A stretch of DNA of 64,000 bases from Solea solea (Eukaryota; Chordata; Actinopteri; Pleuronectiformes; Soleidae): contig NC_081143.1 in the NCBI RefSeq assembly GCF_958295425.1, positions 27,426,586 through 27,490,585 of the forward strand, in the 5' to 3' direction. Every line of letters begins with the position of its first letter. The first letter of the stretch is position 1. Of the stretch, positions 10,600 to 22,551 are shown piece by piece. Made by a program: the position numbers and the translations under genes. The notes under the pieces are model-generated. The model saw only the letters and a list, made by a program, of their open reading frames with translations. It did not search any database and had not been told where the DNA came from.

Positions 10600-11250
10600 G
10601 CAGTGTCGCCAGTCCCCCCAATGAAGACACGGCGTACTTCAGGGTGCGTTCACACCTTAATAATCTGCTTTGTTGGTCCACTCCTGATGGAAACTTTGAT
10701 ATGTTGCTTAATTTTCCAGCGAGTTTGGTTTTGGGTTGGAGGCAAATCTCAAAACGCACGACCACTCAGTTATTGTTCAAACATCATGATTCCTACATCA
10801 TGGAGCATCGGCAGGATGATGTTCATCTACCCTGCTGCTCTGGTGATGAGCAGCACCGTGAAGGCCAGCAGGTGGCCGGTGGGCAGAGTGTGGCAGAGCG
10901 GCTACAGCCTCAGGGTTCTGAGGAGAGGAGGTGAGAGGACTGGGAGGAAAACCGCTGCCAGTCGTTGGAGAGTGACAGGACCTCTGGCCTTAAACGGTGT
11001 CCATCCTCCACGTCTGGGAGGCCCCAGCTCTTCTGTCTCCACAGGTAGGTAGGTATTGTGTATTTAGCTGAGCGAGCATCGTCGGCCTGGAGGACCACAG
11101 AACCTCCAACATGCCGCTGTTTCTCAGTCTTGGGCAGCGGGAGGCTCCTAAACGGCAGGCGATGACTTCATTCTACTGCCCGCGGCTGAGTCGGTGGGTG
11201 ACGATGCTCGGCTAATTGTGCAGAATCGGGAGCTGCCAGACCTGGAGAAC
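10600..11250. other. Unassigned, possibly transposon-derived
   Basis: Starts with cagggtgcgttcacacc (about 10639), a sequence type seen at ends of fish DNA transposons, and continues into a GC-richer region with overlapping open frames (10590-10934 and 10603-11052 on +). No motif identifies either frame. I consider it mosaic repeat DNA rather than a gene. Confidence 0.3.
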
Positions 11251-11439
11251 GGGTGTGAGTCTCTTCTCTTGTTAAATTGTTACATATTGTGTTTTTGATT
11301 CCTCATCTATTGATTGCACTTCTATGAAGGTCACAAGTAATCCCAGATTGAGCGTTGGGGCAAGGACTCTGGACGAGATGATGAAGATAATTGTTATAAT
11401 GTTATTGATTCTTGAAATATACCCGTTACTCTATCTCTT

Positions 11440-11696
11440 TCTTCTTTTCACTCACGTCTCCTTCACTAACCCTCTCTCTTCCACCCCAACCTGTCTAGGC
11501 AGATGTTCGTACACTCTGAGTCTGGTTCTGTCAGAGATTTCTTCCAATTAAAAGGGAGTTGTTGTTTTTTTGCTTGTTCATTGTGTTCCCATTGGGTTTT
11601 CTCTACAATAACCGTAAGGTCCTGACTTTACCGTGTAAAGTGCGTTGAGATAATGTGTTGTTCATCAACGCTTTGCAAATAAAATTGAAGTCAAGT
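11440..11696 (+). mobile_element. LINE-type 3' untranslated end
   Basis: The order ctctcttccaccccaacctg, gtctaggcagatg, gagtctggttctgtcagaga, tttcttccaattaaaaggga, gtaaagtgcgttgagataat and tttgcaaataaaattgaag matches the 3' end found on many fish non-LTR elements. No coding part remains. 5'-truncated copy. Confidence 0.7.
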
Positions 11697-12099
11697 GAAT
11701 TTGATTTAGCTTGGGCTAAGTAGTGACCGGGCATCTTGTTCGTTTCCCAGTCCCCTCATTGTCACACACACACTCTTGGAATTCACCCATGTTGCTTCCT
11801 GCTCCTCACCCATTCACAGTCCAATTAACCAATGGGCAGAAATGTCCAGTTGGGGAAAAAAAGCGTCAGGTGGTGATTTATGCGCGACGGCCTCTTCCTC
11901 CCAAAAACGCACTCTTTCAACCACTAAGTGACCCACAAATCCTTACGGTGAAAGAAAATAGTGCACTCTAAAATGCATGAATCACACCCACAAACATGTT
12001 TGACCATGTACAGTATGACTGCTGAATGCTATCATCTTCCTGCTGCCAACACACACACACACACACGCGCTCTTATTTTACGTGGTGACATCAGCGCCT

Positions 12100-12235
12100 G
12101 ATCATTAATTTTAATGACCATCAATACACCATAATACACCAGAGCATTGACATGCATGCATCTGCACAGCAACAGGCGCCACACATCCTGGAGGGCAATT
12201 ATAGCCTGCACTTTGTTTATTATCTGTTACAAGAG
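12100..12235. promoter_or_regulatory. Candidate enhancer-like unique block
   Basis: Repeat-free and homeodomain-core rich: gatcattaattttaatgacc (about 12100-12119), ggcaattatagcc (about 12195) and a SOX/FOX-like tgtttatt. It sits between a CA tract (12051-12067) and a GT tract. Inference only. Confidence 0.25.
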
Positions 12236-12238
12236 ACA

Positions 12239-12241
<3 letters not shown>

Positions 12242-12270
<29 letters not shown>
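12242..12270. repeat. (GT)n microsatellite
   Basis: About 29 bp of uninterrupted GT. Confidence 0.9.
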
Positions 12271-12274
<4 letters not shown>

Positions 12275-12605
12275 TGCCCCCGTTTAGAGTTTCTGCTCTT
12301 CTTTTTTATCCTGATTGAAAACCCAGCAACACACTTGGAGACTAACGGAAAAAAATGTGTGTGTGTGTGAGATGAAATGACATCTAAAGGCTGCATGGCT
12401 TTTATTGTACTGGCGTGTTCAATTGATTCAGACACTGAATCATAACCCAAGTCTCTGTGTGTGGAACTACTTTCCTTTTCTTTTTAAAAATACCAGCTGT
12501 TTATGAGCCAAATTAGACTTTTGACTATGTTTTTTTGTGTGATTTTAAACCCGTCATTTTACAAACTTGCCGATGTAATCTGGTGCATGAGAGGAGAGGT
12601 GCACG

Positions 12606-12660
12606 TAAGTGTAAGTCGCTTTGGATAAAAGCGTCTGCTAAATGACATGTAATAATGTAA
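12606..12660 (+). mobile_element. Solo L2-type LINE/SINE 3' tail
   Basis: The sequence taagtcgctttggataaaag, then cgtctgctaaatgac is nearly identical to the L2 3' end at about 9023-9078, but with no body upstream. It is either an extremely 5'-truncated insertion or the remaining tail of a SINE using the same LINE. Confidence 0.75.
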
Positions 12661-14150
12661 AAGAGAGCGCAGTGCAGCATGCACTCGCGATGTGAAATCA
12701 GAAAAATCTCACTCTAACCTTTTAACAGGTAATAGTTTGGCTTAATTTCCCGTTACCATGCAGGTGGACGTTTGGCCCATGTGGAGTTTTTATTCACAAA
12801 ACAAAACGTTTTTTTTTCAAAAACTGACGACTGAGCGCCGAGAACAAGTCCTTGTGCAAAGTGCAAAGTCTTAACTTATTACGCTCATAGCCATAAATTG
12901 GCAAAATAACAAACTGGAAACATTTCTGCACTTAAAGTGTTAGGAAGTAACTGGTGGTGGTCATACTTTATGCTGCTTTCCAGTCAGTGCACATAAATAA
13001 AAATAAATGTAACAAATAAATAAAGCAGCATCATAACAAAGTAAATGCAGAGTTTAACGTCTATCAGCAATATTTCTGCTCTTTCCTGGCAGCATCCAGT
13101 TCTTTCGTTGCCAAGGAACTTCTGGTACAAGTCAAAGATTCTCAGAAAACCCAACATAAAAGAAGACGTACCGGCGCAGCGTCTGTTGTTTCTCAGTTTA
13201 TCTGTGGAAACAACGTCACAGCGGCAGATACCGCAAAACCCACGGAAGTCGTCCTCGCTACGTCTGCTGATAAAGCCACGCCCTGTTGACCAATCGCAAT
13301 TTAAACATGTTTGATGTTTCCGTGCGTAGCCAACACATGGAAGCCTTGTTTAGCCTTGTTTTGAAAGTTATGATTCATTTTAAATCACATTTTTAAAATG
13401 AAGCCAAGCAAACTTGAACTGTGACGTATTTCCAAATTTAATAAGATTAAAAAATAAAATTAAAAAAAGTACTATTTTGCTCAGGTGTGTTTATGCAGTT
13501 GAAGGAAATGAGAAAAAAAAATGCCTTTAGGTTGTGCTAAAAAAAGGATAGAAGACACATAATGTTTCACATAGTAGTGAAAAACCTTCAAACCTCAGGA
13601 CGGGTGAAGATCAGTAATTAAATATTCAGTTTCAAAAGACAGTCATGTTTTATGGATTCTGCTGAAACCGTGTCTTGTGTCCTGATGATGATCCACGAGC
13701 ACCAAAAAAAATCACTGTTAAATGTATTAAGTGTTGTGTTTATACATATTTCTCAATGAAATCATATCCAAATGAGCGGTTACGCCGCACATTGATTCAT
13801 AAATTGCTTTTTTAATCTCATACAAGCTCAACAAACTCAACTCATTACTGCAAGACTTGACCTGAATCCTAATTAGATTAACAGTCGCTAATAAAGTCAA
13901 TTATATAAAAGGATGGAAACATGTTGGTCATGCAGATCGGGACACGCTGAACTGAATGAGTTCAGTTTCACTCGAATCGCAGATGCATCAAAAAAAACTT
14001 GCATACTTCATACACATCTGGCGACACAATAGAAACAGATACCTTCATTAATTATTGAAATCTTCTGACCAACAGCAGGATTTAAGGATAAGTGCCCGTG
14101 TGCATTTTTCCAGATAACAAATAAACTTCAAAAGGATATATTGTATTCTA
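12661..14150. other. Intergenic, no confident feature
   Basis: Mostly AT-rich unique sequence. A slightly GC-richer stretch at 13040-13315 has an 89-codon forward frame without recognisable domain or splice signals. No gene called. Confidence 0.45.
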
Positions 14151-14156
14151 TGAAAC

Positions 14157-14180
14157 ACACAAACACACACACACACACAC
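14157..14180. repeat. (CA)n microsatellite
   Basis: About 24 bp of CA with one AAA interruption. Confidence 0.85.
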
Positions 14181-14184
14181 TTGT

Positions 14185-14350
14185 TTGACATAAATGAGGC
14201 TGTTTGAACACACAGAGGAAGAGATTAACCTTTGGCTCGTATTAATTGCAGAGGCGCCAGCGTACAGCTGCTGCTTCTTCAGCACATTCTGTGTAACGTG
14301 CAGAATCAAGTGTAAGATCCTCGGCCTCTCCCTCCCACCAGTCGTGAACA
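14185..14350. promoter_or_regulatory. Candidate enhancer-like unique block
   Basis: Balanced, repeat-free block with gattaacctttgg, gtattaattgcagagg and an E-box-like cagctgctg (about 14265-14275). Open on both strands, but with no protein signal. Regulatory role is inferred from composition alone. Confidence 0.22.
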
Positions 14351-14379
14351 TTTGCGTCTTTTTTTGCACGTGCTAGGTC

Positions 14380-15150
14380 AACAAAACAAAAAGAAAAAAA
14401 GAAAAATACTAATTTTTGGACCAGAATAATTCCAAATCCATCTCAGATATTTTTGAAACTTGTGTTGATCTTTATTCCTTGACACCTCTATCCGGGATTA
14501 TAATCTTACAAAGCCTGGCTGTTGCTCTTACCGCCCTCCAAGCTTTAGTTTGGTGAATTGGAATTTGGCTAAAATCAGTCCATCAGTCGACAAATGGACG
14601 TGGAATGTTATTGAAAATTTTAAATATGAGAAAAAATGATTGTCACCAGACACAAAAATGGTCTTTTCATTGATGCCTGCTCTTACTGTTCTGAGTTTAA
14701 TCTCAGAATTCATGCTGTTTTCACAAAATACTCTTCAGTCATTTTGTTTACATTACATTTTTTATTTTTTTTTTAATTGCAATATAGTTTGTTTAATTTA
14801 TGTCAAACAACATTGTGCAAAATTGTATGCGTTATTTTCTTGAGGCCTAGAAATTAATATCAATAAAATATGGGGGGGAAACACATTTCCCATGATGCAA
14901 AGGAACTAGAGAGACCATTTCAACTCTACATTTATTATTCATACATAATGATACACTGTATAAAATTATTAAACATCATATGGTATCATGTGGTGTAATG
15001 GAGACGGAAAATTGATTTTATAATATAACGATATTGGAGGACACAGATATGATTTAAAAACACAAAAACACCCAAATCCTGTAGACCTTAAACTCTGTTA
15101 CCATTGTGGGAGGAATGATTTTGTTTTGACATCGATATGAAGACGTAAGA
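14380..15150. other. Intergenic, AT-rich
   Basis: AT-rich unique DNA with a T-run near 14758-14776. No feature seen. Confidence 0.5.
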
Positions 15151-15152
15151 GC

Positions 15153-15174
15153 GCACACACACACACACACACAC
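15153..15174. repeat. (CA)n microsatellite
   Basis: About 22 bp of CA. Confidence 0.85.
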
Positions 15175-15835
15175 AGAGCTGAGTCAGCTCGTCTAAGCGT
15201 CCTCAGCACAGCTCTTCTTTAAAGATTATTATCAGCTGAAATCCACTTCTGCGCTGTAAAGGATTAGAGATGAAATATCGCAAACAATCCGGTAAAAAGC
15301 AGAGAAACCTACAAGGTTGAAGACGTGAGGCTGAGGAAAAGTGGGCGACAGCGAGGGGGAAGTTTCACAGAGATGTTTGTCATTTTTATCCGTTTCCTGT
15401 TTCTCCTCTTTTTGTTGTTACTGTATCCCTGAAGAATCTGGGATTACAAGATGAAAGAGTGGAGTGAGTGACTGATGGAAGTGCAGTGTGGATGGAGACC
15501 GTCGTGGAAGAATTCAGAAAAGTAGGAATGATTTGGTTTTATGTTGCATACGCAGACGGAATTTTTCCCCAAAAATGTGATTTCCTCCCTCAAAATTCCC
15601 TCCTGTTTCTGTCCTGCCTCACCCCTCACACCTCAGCAACCACCTGCTTTCATCACCATGGCTACGGCGCAGCCAGTGTTTCCTGTTGTCATGGCGACTC
15701 AGGTCAAGGCTCAGGCCATATTTAACCAGGTGGAGGCGGAAAATAATCCTCCGATAATTGTCACAGGAGGAAAAGGATTAAAAGTGTGGGGAAAAAAAAA
15801 GAAAGCTTACAGACGGATGGATATAAAATTATTGT

Positions 15836-16042
15836 TTATATATACATATATGTATATATGTATATGTCTACCTACCTACCTACATACCTAAAGGCTGGGA
15901 TTTCCACCTGTCTATCTACCAACTTACCTACCTGTTTGTCTGCCTGACTGCCTGTCTACCTACCTACCTACCTACATATCTACCAGTCTATCTACCAATG
16001 GACCTGTCTGTCTGTTTGCCTGCCTATCTACCAACATACCAC
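15836..16042. repeat. TATG/CTAC/CTGC simple-repeat array
   Basis: Begins with alternating atatatgtatat and passes into degenerate CTAC, CTAT, CTGT and CTGC tetramers. It is a shorter, more diverged relative in composition of the 735-1403 array. Confidence 0.8.
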
Positions 16043-16124
16043 GAGGAAACCGTAAGCAGAAGGTCAATCCCGGAACAGACCAAAGGCTGGGGTTCCCCGG
16101 AACAAGGCACCCATTGTTCCCCTG

Positions 16125-16435
16125 ATCAATCTACAATTCCAATTGTTGTCTAAAGAATGTTGAGGAAAATGTGAGACGCTCATCAGGAAATTGCTCCTCG
16201 TTCTTATTAAAGATGAACTTTGAGCACAGTTTTCTGACCGGACTTGACTTTACCGACGCGCGTCTAATCACGGTGTTGGCGGTGAACATAAATGTACTGG
16301 TGCCTGTGTTGCGTCCCAGGATGCATTTCACTCATTTAACCTTTCTGATAAATCCTAATTGAGGATGTAACTGAGAGGAAAGTGGAGCATAATTGAGGTA
16401 TAATTGAGACCTACTTTACTGCTAATGTAATCCAT
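16125..16435. promoter_or_regulatory. Candidate enhancer-like unique block
   Basis: Unique sequence with repeated homeodomain-type cores: ttccaattgttg (about 16137), tctaatcacgg (about 16262), cctaattgagg (about 16354), cataattgaggtataattga (16389-16408). No coding signal. Confidence 0.25.
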
Positions 16436-16970
16436 GAATGGTGACCTTTGTTGGTCATATATCAGGACATGAAAAAGCCTCTCTTCCTTTTTACAAATGT
16501 GAAAATCACTCTGGCATTATTTGACTTTATTCTCTCACTCACTCTCTTCACATCTTTCTCTGGTTGGACATTATCTTTGTTTTCATGGGTTTGTAATTAT
16601 CATCCATTCTTCTGCGTCAGTCTGACGCTACGACTAAAGAAATCATGTCTTTAACAGACCTTGAACACATTGTTTAAAGGTCTGGTCTTCCATGAGGCAG
16701 AAATAGAATATAACATGATTATATTGTCATGTACAATCACCTGGATGTATGAATTGCCATTTTTATCACCATATTCATTGATACCAATCGTCTCAATGGA
16801 GGCCACCATGTTTTTAAATATCTTTTCATTTGTAATAATAACTGATTCATACTTGTGAGAAGTATGAATTTATGAATGAGAAATAGTTTTTTAAGGAATT
16901 TGTTTTGGAATAGTTTTTGTTTTTTTTGGACAAAACAAGACATTTTGAGAACATCGTCCTTTCTCGGTTT

Positions 16971-17006
16971 AAAATGTTCAATCAGTGTTTACTGATTGAA
17001 CATTTT
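16971..17006. repeat. Perfect 16-bp inverted repeat, 4-nt loop
   Basis: The left arm aaaatgttcaatcagt (16971-16986) is the exact reverse complement of the right arm (16991-17006), with loop gttt. No U-run or neighbouring gene indicates a terminator function. Confidence 0.92.
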
Positions 17007-17009
17007 CTG

Positions 17010-18050
17010 ACAGTTTTTGGACCAAACGGTTGCTCGATTCATGGAGAAAATAATGGCCAGTGTAGTTCATAATTGAAGAATTGGTGTCTGCGACGCTCTG
17101 CGACTCCCCGGCGATAAATCTACCGTGTTGGAATTTTTCAAGAAATGTTACCAAGAAATTCCTCTTTCTTATATTGGGCACAACTGTGAAACATCTTTGG
17201 ATTTGAACAAAGTATGTGTAGAGGATCAGATTAAATTGCGTCTAATAATAATAATAATGTTGCATCATTACTTTGTGCAAACCAATGTAGAATCTTGAAA
17301 GTTGCAACACCTCTGAACACCATTGCATTAGCATTTCTGCAGTAGATACTGTGTTACCTCAGGCTTATTGCACTTCATTAGATTTGAACTTAACCTAATA
17401 AAACAAAAAGTCAAAAGTTTGTCAGCACTTATATGGTTTCCAATCAAAATACACTGGTAAAAGTTGCTTTATATTGTCAATATGGACTTTAAATATGCTG
17501 CAAATTGCCACATAAAAGGCATTTAATGGCAATTAACTGCTGAACTTCTGACATTAATCCCAATTAAGGAAGAAATAATCCCTTGACAGCGCAACTGACT
17601 ATTCAAGTTAACATTTGAATGGATTTTCTGGATTTCTTTCTTTAGTGTGGCTGATAGCAGGATGTTAAGATGTTAAGATACTTGAGGTTGTTTGTTTTTT
17701 GTGTGCTTGATTTAAACCCTGCTTTTTCTCCGTGTGTAAACTTCCACAGGAAGTTTAGCAGCCGCGGCTCCATCATCAGAAAAAAACGTGCCAGCATGTC
17801 TCAGTGTCTGTGAAAGTACAGAAACACGAGTTTATCTGAACCATAACCTCCAATGATCATACTCATAGGTGGTTCTTCTAATCTCCATGGTAACTCCAGC
17901 AGATGCCTCCAGCTGTCTGTATTCTTTCCCGGGGTCAGCCCACGTCAGCCTAATTAGGAGGTGAGATTTTTCTTCCCTGAAATAAAACTCTGTACTTCTC
18001 TCTGTTTCTCTGAGGATGTGGACAGAAGGACGAGGGGGATGGGCGGGAGG
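17010..18050. other. Intergenic, no confident feature
   Basis: AT-rich unique DNA. An (aat)n run at about 17241-17258 and scattered homeodomain-type cores at 17340-17580 are the only features. Confidence 0.45.
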
Positions 18051-18051
18051 G

Positions 18052-18086
18052 AGGAAGGAAGGAAGGAAGGAAGGAAGGAAGGAAGG
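18052..18086. repeat. (GGAA)n microsatellite
   Basis: About nine GGAA/GAAG tetramers, purine-only on the + strand. Confidence 0.92.
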
Positions 18087-18184
18087 GTCATCTTCAGCTC
18101 GTTTCTTAACCACGTCTATTTGTCAATTTGTGTTTGAAGATGGAAGCAAGAAAGTGCTTCACCTTCCCCCTCCAAAAATTCACA

Positions 18185-19540
18185 AAACATTATGAAAGGG
18201 TTCAGTAGTATGGTCTACAGGAGAAAAGTGAAGTCTATAGTTATTATATAGGCTCTACACTGTATTGTGTGAGATATTAGCTACTATACTGAATGCAATT
18301 TCCCAGAAATTATGTAAGAACATGTTTTTTTAATGTTTTCTTATAATCTACAGGTGACCAATGAATTTGGAGTATTTAGAGACCTTACACTCTAATATTG
18401 TGATGGTAATAAGTCATATTCTGAATTAAAAAGTGTGTTTTTTTCCAAAAATCTAATCTGTAGTATAATCTACAGGAGACAAGTGAAGTCTATAGTTATT
18501 GTATAGGCACTACACTGTATAATGTGATGATATTAGTTAATATCCTGAATACATTTTCCTATAAATCATGAAAGAAGGGTATTTTTCTATCTAAAAAGAA
18601 GTTTTCATATAATCTACAGGTGACCAGTGAATTTGGAGTAATTTAGAGACCCTACACTCTATTATTGTCATATTCAGAATGATGTTTTTTTCCAAAAATC
18701 TAATCTGTAGTATAATCTACAGGAGATAAGTGAAGTCTATAGTTATTGTATTGGCACTACACTGTATAATGTGGTGATATTAGTTACTATCCTGAATACA
18801 TTTCCTATAATTCATGAATGAAGGGTATCTAAAAAGATGTTTTCGTATAATCTACAGGAGACCAGCGAAGTCTGTAGTAATCTGGAGACTCTGCACTATA
18901 TTATGGAGATAGTAATAGGTAATATTCTGAATAAAAGTTGCCAAAAAATATGAAAAATTATATTTTCTTTCTATTTAAGTGTTGTAGTATAACCTATAGG
19001 AGATAAATGAAGTGCCAAGCCATTTTGTAAATGCTACAGTGTATTTTGGTGATGATATTAGCTATTATAATGAATAAAAAATGATGAAAAAAACATTTTC
19101 TCTTTCAAAAATGAGGTTGTCATATAAACTACAGGTGACCAGTGACTTTGGAATACTTTGGACTACACTCTGTTAGGATGATGGTTATAAGTAATTTTCT
19201 GAATAAAAGTTGCAACTAACTATATAGTGATGTTACAGACATTAAACTCTATCATGGACTAACATTCTGAATATACATTCCCGAAAATTATGAAACAAGG
19301 TATGATTTTTCTTTCTAAAAATGTTTTAGAATATTCTACAGGAGACCAGTGAAGTATGTAGTAATTTGGAGACTCAACATAAGTAATAATCTGAATCAAA
19401 GTGGACAAAAATGATGAAAAAGTATGTTTCTATTCCCCAAATAAGTGTTGTGGCATAATCTACAGAAGATTAATGAAGTGTGGAGCCATTTTAGAGACAC
19501 TAACACTGTATTATGGTGATGAAATTGAACATTTGCAATT
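18185..19540 (+). repeat. Complex satellite, about 130-bp monomers in alternating types
   Basis: Ten recognisable monomer starts carry ctacagg-type sequence at about 18215, 18348, 18470, 18614, 18717, 18852, 18993, 19129, 19336 and 19460. Spacings are 103-144 bp, plus one of 207 bp where a monomer has decayed. Four types follow the core: ggagaNaagtgaagtctata (A), ggtgaccagtgaatttggag (B), ggagaccagNgaagtNtgta (C) and ggagataaatgaagtg (D). The order is A-B-A-B-A-C-D-B-(decayed)-C-D. Most monomers share an actctattat/actgtattNtg block and a gttactatNctgaataa block. It has no coding capacity and is old and diverged. Confidence 0.85.
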
Positions 19541-20250
19541 TGTACACGGTCCCTTCATGCTCATATCACAGCCAGCTTCTCATATATTAAATTACATGTT
19601 TTTCTTCTTTTTATCATTGTATCCACAAATAAAAGTGTTTAAGCGTTAAACCAAAACATGCAAGATCGGACAAGGTCGTTTAAAAAAAAATCTGGATTCC
19701 CACTGAAAATTTAAGCAGAAAGTTAAACTTTCTGCTTTAATGAGATGCAAAGCGGGCGGAAAATGTTTTTAAATGCTCACTTTTTTTTCTTTTCTTTAAA
19801 TGTTGCGTGGAGCACAACAGTGTGACCTGATTGTGTCGGAGCTTGATTGAGTACAGTGAGAAGATAGAGGCGGTGGCAGCAAACAACACAGCCAAGGATA
19901 AAAAGATTGATGCAGCAGCAGCAGCAGGAGAGCTGATGCTGCTCGGGGCAGAAAGGGAGCTGTTCTCCTCCTTCAGCTGCCGAACGCTGTCACCGGGCGC
20001 AGCGCTGTAATAACCACAGCAGGTTGTGAGGGGCAGGGTGTGTGAAACCACGCGTTTCCAAACAAAATGCTGATGTTTTGGCCTGATTTTGTCAATCTCT
20101 ACTTTTAGGGAGCACTTGCAATGCAAGAGTTTGCTGGTTGCCTAAGTCACGCCTTCACCACCTGTGGCTCCTTTGCCCTGTGTGTGTGTGAGTGCACTGT
20201 GGATAAGCTCCACCCATAAAAGCGAGAGAAGAACATCATATGGGGACTCA
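19541..20250. other. Unassigned, with an open stretch on both strands at 19820-20030
   Basis: Between 19820 and 20030 both strands stay open. The reverse frame (part of 19737-20126) contains an Ala-rich hydrophobic stretch that would read as a membrane segment. The forward frame (no ATG) reads as an Ala/Glu/Lys-rich helix. The (GCA)n run near 19911-19926 produces the alanines. No family recognised, so no gene is called. Confidence 0.3.
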
Positions 20251-20254
20251 ACTT

Positions 20255-20880
20255 TGTACCTGGTGGGTTTTTTTTAGTACCTGCTCTGACGAGGTTCCAA
20301 GCGAGCTGAGCTGAGTGTTGTCACTGGAAGATTCATGAGCGTGACGTCCAACACAAGAATCAAAGCCAACAATGTCCAACTGTAGATCAGTTAAAAAGAC
20401 TTAAAAATACTACTTATAATTCCAAAATCTACCTATAGTTCCAAAAATCTACTTAAAATTCCAAATTCTACATGGAATTCCAAATTCTACTTATAGTTCC
20501 AAAATCTACTTAGAATTCCAAATTCTACTTGGAATTCCAAATTCTACTTGGAATTCCAAATACTACTTATAGTTCCAAAAATCTACTTAAAATTCCAAAT
20601 TCTACATGGAATTCCAAATTCTACTTATAGTTCCAAAATCTACTTAGAATTCCAAATTCTATTTGGAATTCCAATTTCTACTTATAATTCCAAAATCTAC
20701 CAACAATTCCAAATTCTACTTGGAATTCCAATTTCTACTTATAATTCCAAAATCTACCAACAATTCCAAATTCTACTTGGAATTCCAATTTCTACTTATA
20801 GTTCCAAAATCTACCTATAATTCCAAATTCTACTTAGAATGCCAAAATCTACTTAGAATTCTTATAGTCTGAAGAATGAA
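20255..20880 (+). mobile_element. Dispersed element, copy 2, carrying an internal 20-bp minisatellite
   Basis: The head (20255-20400) matches copy 1 at 2715-2848: a tacctgg and T-run start, tgctctgacgaggttccaag plus cgagctgag, and gtagatcagttaaaaagac (20382-20400). The tandem array begins at the same junction, just after gacttaaaaata. The tail past the array was not found, so the right end is uncertain. Confidence 0.55.
20408..20866 (+). repeat. 20-bp minisatellite array 2
   Basis: About 23 units of the form aattccaaattctacttNN, alternating tggaattcc (palindromic core), tatagttcc and caacaattcc junctions. Longer blocks repeat as well: a 40-bp unit with accaacaattccaaattcta recurs at about 20699 and 20757. 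Forward frames through it are repetitive translations, not genes. Confidence 0.9.
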
Positions 20881-22549
20881 TGTTCTTTGTTTGTTTGTGT
20901 AAATTGTTGACATTTATGTTTATTATTCACTGTTATTCATATTCTTACTCTCGTCTGTTTGTGTTTATATAGTTTCTCGTAACTTTCTATTTAGACAAAG
21001 CTGACTGACACAAAACTTTCATATTTGTATACATTTTGTAAAAAAAATGCATGTATTTGTTTAATAATTACATCATTAGATTGACAATAAAACAAATCTA
21101 TACATAAAATAATAAATTAATCAGATATTGTTTGTTTGGGAAACACACGTACATCGTATGTTTTTATTTTATTATATTTATATTCTCTTGTTTCCGTTCA
21201 TTCTTTAACTGCCGGTTGCTCTGGGATCTGCCGACTCCGCCGCTGACTCAGCACTTTAAATCAAACTGATTGATTGATGCACTTATGGATATTGATTGAT
21301 GAATTGAACTCCGCTTACAGCAAAGGACAAACACAAGTGTTCATGCAGTAAATATGTTCTCACAGAGATGGTCATGGAGTCACGGGGGGGGGGGGGTGGG
21401 GGTACCAGGTTTTCCACATCCAGACACACAAACACAAATCCTTGACATACAATAAAAAATATATGATTTATTGTTTTAAATCTGAGAAATTCAGATATTT
21501 ACATGTTCGTCCCAACATGGAAGGGGCGGGGTTTATGATCAATACCGCAGTCAGCCACCAGGGGTGCTCAAGATACAATAATTGTGTTATATTTTAAGTT
21601 TTTGTAAGTTAATTGTAATATTTGCTATAATTTGATATATAAATGTGATACACTTGAGAATTTAATAATAAAAGTTGTTAATAATAAAAAAGGAGCAGTT
21701 ATCTAAAAAAAGTTGTTTTTATTTTGTCAGTTTAATTTGAAGGCTCACATTTGTGCTGTGTCATGTTTAGAGAGGCTCGATTCACTGTGGCTCAGTGTTT
21801 TTATTTAATTACAGCATCAGCTCAGTGAACACTGAGTCAGCAAATTATTTATATTTATTTATTATTTAGCAGCTCTATCTATCTATCTATCTACACATTA
21901 TATTACACACTTTGAAATGTAGTGTTAGTGCCGAACATGAAGAAAAACATGTGTTTTTATTATGATGAGAATAACCTCAAAATTTTCTGAGAATAAATTA
22001 TCTGAGGTTTAAATCAACTTTAATCTCAACATCCACACTCACTCACTCACTCACTCAGACACTCACTCATTCAGACACTCAGACACTCACTCACACATAT
22101 GTAGACAAGCAGAGCCAGGAATTGAACCCACAACCTTCCAGGTGAAAGACGACTCACCTTTTTTAATACTTTTACTTTTACTTAACCTAAACTTAAGTCC
22201 ATTTTATATCAAACAATAGTTGTCATGCTTTAGTACAGTGAATGTAAATATGCTTTAAAACGTTTACTTAAGTAATATTAATAAAAAAGAAAGAACCGAA
22301 GCTTTTCCTTCTTTATGTCATGGATTCATGAAGGTGCATTGATTGTATTTCCATCGTCTCAAACCACTTTGTCCCATTCATCCTGTCACGTAAACACTTG
22401 ATGTTCTGAACCCATGAACACACACACACAGGCAAGTTATTGATCTGGTGACGAAGGACCCGGTGTGACCGTGAGTCTCTGCAGACGCTGACACACGATG
22501 ATAGAGAAATAAACTGGAGAAAGCACTCGGGGAGCACAAACGTCCACCG

Positions 22550-22550
<1 letters not shown>
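20881..22550. other. AT-rich intergenic with short simple repeats
   Basis: Includes a G-run (about 21387-21397), a short ctat run (21872-21893) and a degenerate actc/agac run (about 22038-22095). No gene or element recognised. Confidence 0.5.

Positions 22551-22551
<1 letters not shown>

Noticed and set aside
16971..17006. Rho-independent terminator
   Set aside because: Eukaryotic context, no upstream gene and no T-run after the stem.
18185..19540. CRISPR array
   Set aside because: Repeats are about 130 bp, diverged and contiguous without spacers; the window is eukaryotic.
20548..20872. Repetitive Ile/Leu/Phe protein
   Set aside because: Translation of the 20-bp minisatellite array 2 in overlapping frames.
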